The notes under the pieces: generated by a model
Databases searched by the model: none
The model's input: the letters and a program-made list of their open reading frames with translations, nothing else
Told to the model about the DNA's origin: nothing
Translations under genes and position numbers: made by a program
Part shown: in pieces, positions 60,387-64,000 of the stretch
How the letters are laid out: the number at the start of each line of letters is the position of its first letter
How positions within the stretch are numbered: position 1 is the first letter of the stretch
Source: Clostridia bacterium
GTDB taxonomy: Bacteria; Bacillota; Clostridia; TANB77; UBA1234
Direction: 5' to 3'
Assembly (NCBI GenBank): GCA_900765095.1
Contig: CAAFRB010000054.1
Span: 1 to 64,000 of the forward strand
DNA: 64,000 bases

Positions 60387-61544
60387 ATGAAAAGATTAAA
60401 AATAGGATTATTTATAGATACGTTTTTTCCAATGATTGACGGAGTAATAATGGTAGTAGATAACTACGCACGCAGACTTGCTAAATTTAACGATGTAACC
60501 GTTTTTGCACCTGCCATACCAGGAAAAGAATCTGATGACACAACACGTCCATATAAAGTAGTTCGTGCCAAATCAATCCCTTTATTTTTCATTGATTACT
60601 CACTTCCAGCTCCTGCTATAGATAAAAATTTTAAACAAGAATTAGAAAAAAGCGATTTAGATATCGTACATATTCATTCACCATTTTCAATAGGAAAAAT
60701 AGGAATAAAATATGCTAAGAAACACAATATTCCAGTTATCGCAACCATGCACAGTCAATTCAAACAAGATTTTATGCGAGCAATAAAAATAAACTTTATT
60801 GCTAACATACTAACAAACAAAGTTGTAAAAGTATTTGATAAATGTGATAACTGCTACGCTGTAAATTCAGAAATCGCAAGAATTTTCCACGAAGAATATG
60901 GAGTAAAAAAACTACCAGATGTGCTTAATAACGCAACAGATATGTTGCCTGTCGAAGATATAGTTTCTGCAAGAGAAGAAATTAATAAAAAATACAATAT
61001 TTCAGATGATGAAAAAGTATTCTTATTCGTTGGAAGAATAAATATACTAAAAAATATATTATTTATAGTTGATTCACTAAAAATACTAAAAGATAGGGAC
61101 TTTAAATTTAAGATGTTATATGTAGGTAGCGGACAGGATGAAGAAAAGTTAAAAGAAAAAATAGAAAAGCTACAGTTAGGCAACGATGTATTACTATGTG
61201 GCAGAGTTACCGATAGAGAATTGATGAAAAAAGTTTATGCAAGAGCAGACCTTTTTTTGTTTCCTTCTCTTTACGATGCTAGCTCACTTGTACAGGTTGA
61301 AGCAGCTTCACAACACACGCCTACAATCTTTATAGAAGGTGCTGCAACAGCGGCAACCGTTACTAATAATGTTAACGGGATAATTTCAAAAAATTCAATC
61401 GAAGATTATGCAAATCAAATCGAAAAAATGATAACCGACAATGAACTTTATAAAAAAATCTCCGACGGTGCCTTTAGAGATTTGTATAAAAATTGGGATG
61501 ATACTGTAAAAGAAATGTATGAAATCTACTTAAAAATGATTTAG
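60387..61544 (+). CDS. GT4 glycosyltransferase of the diacylglycerol-glucosyltransferase type
   Basis: 385 residues. N-terminal GT-B half with LFIDTFFPMIDGVIMVVDNYARRL, a lipid-acceptor type start, then HIHSPFSIGKIGIKYAK and a basic helix region. The donor half has FVGRINILKNILFIVDSL, YVGSGQDEEKLKEK, and LFLFPSLYDASSLVQVEAA. Similar enzymes add glucose to diacylglycerol to make the glycolipid anchor of lipoteichoic acid. AGGAGG lies 7-8 nt before the ATG. Single-gene unit. Confidence 0.87.
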   Translation: MKRLKIGLFIDTFFPMIDGVIMVVDNYARRLAKFNDVTVFAPAIPGKESDDTTRPYKVVRAKSIPLFFIDYSLPAPAIDKNFKQELEKSDLDIVHIHSPFSIGKIGIKYAKKHNIPVIATMHSQFKQDFMRAIKINFIANILTNKVVKVFDKCDNCYAVNSEIARIFHEEYGVKKLPDVLNNATDMLPVEDIVSAREEINKKYNISDDEKVFLFVGRINILKNILFIVDSLKILKDRDFKFKMLYVGSGQDEEKLKEKIEKLQLGNDVLLCGRVTDRELMKKVYARADLFLFPSLYDASSLVQVEAASQHTPTIFIEGAATAATVTNNVNGIISKNSIEDYANQIEKMITDNELYKKISDGAFRDLYKNWDDTVKEMYEIYLKMI

Positions 61545-61673
61545 ATTTAATTAAAATTTTTACTACAATTGCATATAATTAAAAGAAAGATAAAACTCGA
61601 ATTTTTTCATACTTTTGCTACCTAAGAGCTTTAAATTTAAAGAAATAAAGCTTCTCAAATAAATTATTTTTTA

Positions 61674-61699
61674 TGCGAAAGATTTTCATCTTTCTTGCA
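61674..61699 (+). repeat. Intergenic element, copy F (hairpin tail only)
   Basis: TTTTTATGCGAAAGA, loop, TCTTTCTTGCA, matching the tail of copies B and D in sequence and fold. No intact arm upstream. It points to the SPFH gene. The surrounding 297-nt gap (61545-61841) holds another hairpin (GAGCTTTA/TAAAGCTTCTC, near 61626-61656) and no clear gene. Confidence 0.6.
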
Positions 61700-61841
61700 C
61701 AATAGGCTGTATGTGGCAATTTGTAAAATCTACTACTTTTGTATAAACTTTATTTATTGCTTTTTAGCAAAAAAAATAGTATCATATATATGTATTCGAA
61801 TTTTGTCAAAATAAATCGTAATATGGAAAGGATGGTTTTTA

Positions 61842-63074
61842 ATGGGATTAATTAAAGCTGCAACAAGTGCCATAGGTAGCACCTTCGGCGATCAATTTTT
61901 AAGAGTAATTAAATGTGAAGACATGGGAAATGATATTCTTATGAAGAGAGTATCTACAGATGATGGCGTAATATCAAAAGGAAGTGCAATCATGGTTGCA
62001 CCTGGTCAAGTTGCCGTAATTTATGATAACGGTAAAATCTTAGACGCAACTGCAGAATCTGGTTATTATACTTTTGACTCAAGCTCATCACCTTCATTCT
62101 TCGGTGGTGACTTTGGAGCCGTATTCAAAGAAATGTGGACTAGATTTAAGTTTGGTGGTGGAGTTGCTAAAGAGCAAGCCGTTTATTTCTTTAATTCAAA
62201 AGAAATAATTGGAAATAAATTTGGGACTCCAAATCCAGTACCATATAAAGACTGGGGTCACCCACTTCTAAACGCAAGAATGGGTGGATACACACCAATG
62301 CGTCTTGATATCAAATGTTTTGGTACATATACTTTCAAAATCAGTAATCCAGCAGTATTTATGGAGAGAATAGGTGGTACTGCATCAGTATACAGAAAAG
62401 ATGAATTAGTTGAACAAATGCGTTCTGAAGTTGTTGGTGCATTCAGCAACATTTTAAATAGCCTATCCGAAGATGAATATAAAATTGAAGCTCTTTCTTT
62501 ACCAAATAAAACTGATGAAATCAGAGCCATCATGGCTAAAGAAGAAGTTGATGCAACTATAAATGATAGAGGTATTCAATTACTTGCTTTCGTTGTTGAA
62601 AGCGTTACATTAACAGACGAATCTAAGAAGAAAATTGATGAGTACGAACTTGCAGGCGATCAATATCAACAACAAGGAAGACTTACAAGTGCTTATGCAA
62701 ATGCAGTTGAAGCTGCTGCTTCTAACTCAAACGGTGCTGCAAATGGATTTATGGGAATCGGAATGATGAACATGGCTTCTGGAAATACATTTGGTGGTGT
62801 TACATCAAATGTAGCAAATAACGTAAGTTACACAAAACCAACTCCAAATCAATCAAACGTTAATGTTCCTGCTCCAAAGGCTGACGAAACTGTTCCAGTT
62901 GCTACTAACAGCGATGAGGAATGGGAATGTTCTTGCGGTGCAAAATGCACAGGAAAATTCTGCAGTAATTGTGGGAATCCAAAGCCTCAAGTAATAACAG
63001 AATGTCCTGAATGTAAAAATGCAGTAAAACCAGGAAATAAATTCTGCAATAATTGTGGTCATAAACTACAATAA
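61842..63074 (+). CDS. SPFH-domain protein with C-terminal zinc ribbons (YdjI-like)
   Basis: 410 residues. SPFH/virion-core-like domain (about 20-280) with IMVAPGQVAVIYDNGKI, GTPNPVPYKDWGHPLLNARMGGY and FSNILNSLSEDEYKI. A Gly/Ala/Asn-rich linker follows, then two zinc-ribbon modules (WECSCGAKCTGKFCSNCG and CPECKNAVKPGNKFCNNCG). In Bacillus the YdjI homologue works with YdjG/H and PspA to sense membrane damage. The next gene (18 nt on) fits that partner role. AAAGGATGG precedes the ATG. Confidence 0.88.
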   Translation: MGLIKAATSAIGSTFGDQFLRVIKCEDMGNDILMKRVSTDDGVISKGSAIMVAPGQVAVIYDNGKILDATAESGYYTFDSSSSPSFFGGDFGAVFKEMWTRFKFGGGVAKEQAVYFFNSKEIIGNKFGTPNPVPYKDWGHPLLNARMGGYTPMRLDIKCFGTYTFKISNPAVFMERIGGTASVYRKDELVEQMRSEVVGAFSNILNSLSEDEYKIEALSLPNKTDEIRAIMAKEEVDATINDRGIQLLAFVVESVTLTDESKKKIDEYELAGDQYQQQGRLTSAYANAVEAAASNSNGAANGFMGIGMMNMASGNTFGGVTSNVANNVSYTKPTPNQSNVNVPAPKADETVPVATNSDEEWECSCGAKCTGKFCSNCGNPKPQVITECPECKNAVKPGNKFCNNCGHKLQ

Positions 63075-63092
63075 TTAAAAGGGGGAAAAAAA

Positions 63093-64000
63093 GTGAAAAA
63101 ATATTCTAAAATATTAGCTCTTATCCTCACTTTTATACTTACTTTTTCATTTGCAACACTAACACTTGCAGATGTTGGAAACTTTGAATCTTACGATTCA
63201 GATTGGGGTGGCTCTGATTGGGGTGGCTCTGATTGGGATAGTTCTAGTTGGGATTCTGATTGGAGCAGTTCGGATTACGATTCATCAAGCTCTGGAGAAG
63301 ATAATGGATTTTTTGTACTTATAGTGATTATCATTATAATAATTGTTGCTTTGAACCAAAATAAGAATAAGCCTTCTGGGCCATCTAACTATAATACACG
63401 TACAAATAATAACAACAGCAATAATAACAACGCTTCAAGATACTCTTCTCAAAAAGTTTTAGAGGATATTAAAGCTATTGACGAATTCTTTAACGAAGAT
63501 AAATTCTTATCATCCGCAAAGAATACATTTGTAAAATTGCAAGAATGTTGGACTAAGAGAAATTGGGAAGAAATCAGAACATTTGAAACAGAAGAACTTT
63601 TCGAGCAACATTCAACTCAATTAAAACAATACATTGAAAAGAAACAAATAAACGTAATGGACAGAATTGCTGTAAATTACGCAAACCTTTACTCATTTAG
63701 CCAAGACAATGACAAAGACACATTAAAAATTCTTCTTAACTCTTCTATGATAGACTACATCAAAGACGAAGAAACAGGTAAAATATTAAAAGGTGATGCT
63801 ACAACAAGAAGAACAACCACATACTTAATGACATTCATAAGAAAGAAGGGCTTAAAAACTCAAGAAAGTAACGGAGAAATGAAGACATCTAATTGCCCTA
63901 ACTGTGGTGCTCCAACAAACGTAACATCATCAGGAAAATGTGAATATTGTGGTGCAATAATAACTAAAGGTGATCATGACTGGGTATTAAGCAATTTAGA
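63093..64000 (+). CDS. YdjH/Tim44-like membrane protein (partial, runs off right edge)
   Basis: Starts at GTG 63093 after GGGGG; open to the edge (302 codons). Signal peptide (about 1-27), then an unusual Asp/Trp/Ser/Gly repeat (DSDWGGSDWGGSDWDSSSW, about 35-53). One membrane helix (about 71-90) and an Asn-rich linker follow. A Tim44-like domain (about 125-265; AKNTFVKLQECWTKRNWEEIR) is followed by a zinc ribbon (CPNCGAP...CEYCG). Layout fits the YdjH-type partner of the SPFH protein. A good candidate for the membrane anchor of a Psp-like stress complex. Confidence 0.78.
   Translation, partial: MKKYSKILALILTFILTFSFATLTLADVGNFESYDSDWGGSDWGGSDWDSSSWDSDWSSSDYDSSSSGEDNGFFVLIVIIIIIIVALNQNKNKPSGPSNYNTRTNNNNSNNNNASRYSSQKVLEDIKAIDEFFNEDKFLSSAKNTFVKLQECWTKRNWEEIRTFETEELFEQHSTQLKQYIEKKQINVMDRIAVNYANLYSFSQDNDKDTLKILLNSSMIDYIKDEETGKILKGDATTRRTTTYLMTFIRKKGLKTQESNGEMKTSNCPNCGAPTNVTSSGKCEYCGAIITKGDHDWVLSNL

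Overview
The window is AT-rich DNA with Gram-positive (Firmicutes) gene order. It carries a Spo0A master regulator, a SpoIVFA/SpoIVFB/BofA pro-sigma-K module and CotF-type coat proteins, so the source is most likely a spore-forming Clostridia species, perhaps an uncultured gut lineage (inference). Ribosome sites are strong AGGAGG types, and several sigma-A promoters with 17-nt spacers can be read directly. There are no rRNA or tRNA genes, insertion sequences or CRISPR arrays.

Layout. 1-10 kb (minus strand): a prepilin-like gene cut by the left edge, the division genes divIVA-like and sepF, an HlyD-like adaptor, miaA, mutL, mutS and an unknown gene. 10-14 kb: rpmG-secE-nusG-rplK-rplA-[L10 leader]-rplJ-rplL, ending in a terminator with no rpoB next to it. 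14-20.6 kb: surface-polysaccharide genes (two GT4 glycosyltransferases, one fused to a DUF4330 domain, a separate DUF4330 protein, an O-antigen-ligase-like protein, murJ), then bofA. 20.7-23.2 kb: obgE, an unassigned structured RNA with its own promoter and terminator, rpmA and rplU. 23.3-28.4 kb: a 1058-residue surface protein with a formylglycine-enzyme-like end, then SpoIVFB (frameshifted) and SpoIVFA. 28.4-34.7 kb: gltX, DUF368 flippase, RNase J, polysaccharide deacetylase, ankyrin protein. 35-42.8 kb: SLH/InlB-repeat protein, a ribbon-helix-helix regulator, spo0A, yigZ, an FAD protein, ynbB, and the yrzB-ruvX-ireB cluster. 42.8-47.5 kb: a repeat-rich CpaE/MinD-like ATPase with a two-TM secreted partner, and a DacF-type carboxypeptidase. 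47.7-51.3 kb (plus strand): an SsuABC-type transporter and a gluzincin peptidase, both with a frameshift. 51.3-52.8 kb: a radical SAM/SPASM enzyme coupled to a 42-residue peptide with eight cysteines. 52.9-58.3 kb: CAP/SH3 protein, two copper-amine-oxidase-N stalk proteins, trmFO, pgsA. 58.5-64 kb: CotF-like and Cys-rich small proteins, a deacetylase, a GT4 lipid glycosyltransferase, and a YdjI/YdjH-like SPFH membrane-stress pair cut by the right edge.

The two most interesting items are (i) the compact radical SAM plus Cys-rich peptide operon, a candidate undescribed RiPP system, and (ii) a family of at least six intergenic elements built on 19-bp inverted arms (ATACAATAGGAAAG type) and a hairpin tail whose stem pairs change together. 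Every copy whose direction can be read lies in the same direction as the gene that follows it. Three genes are each broken by one apparent extra base in a homopolymer run, which is either recent decay or sequencing error.
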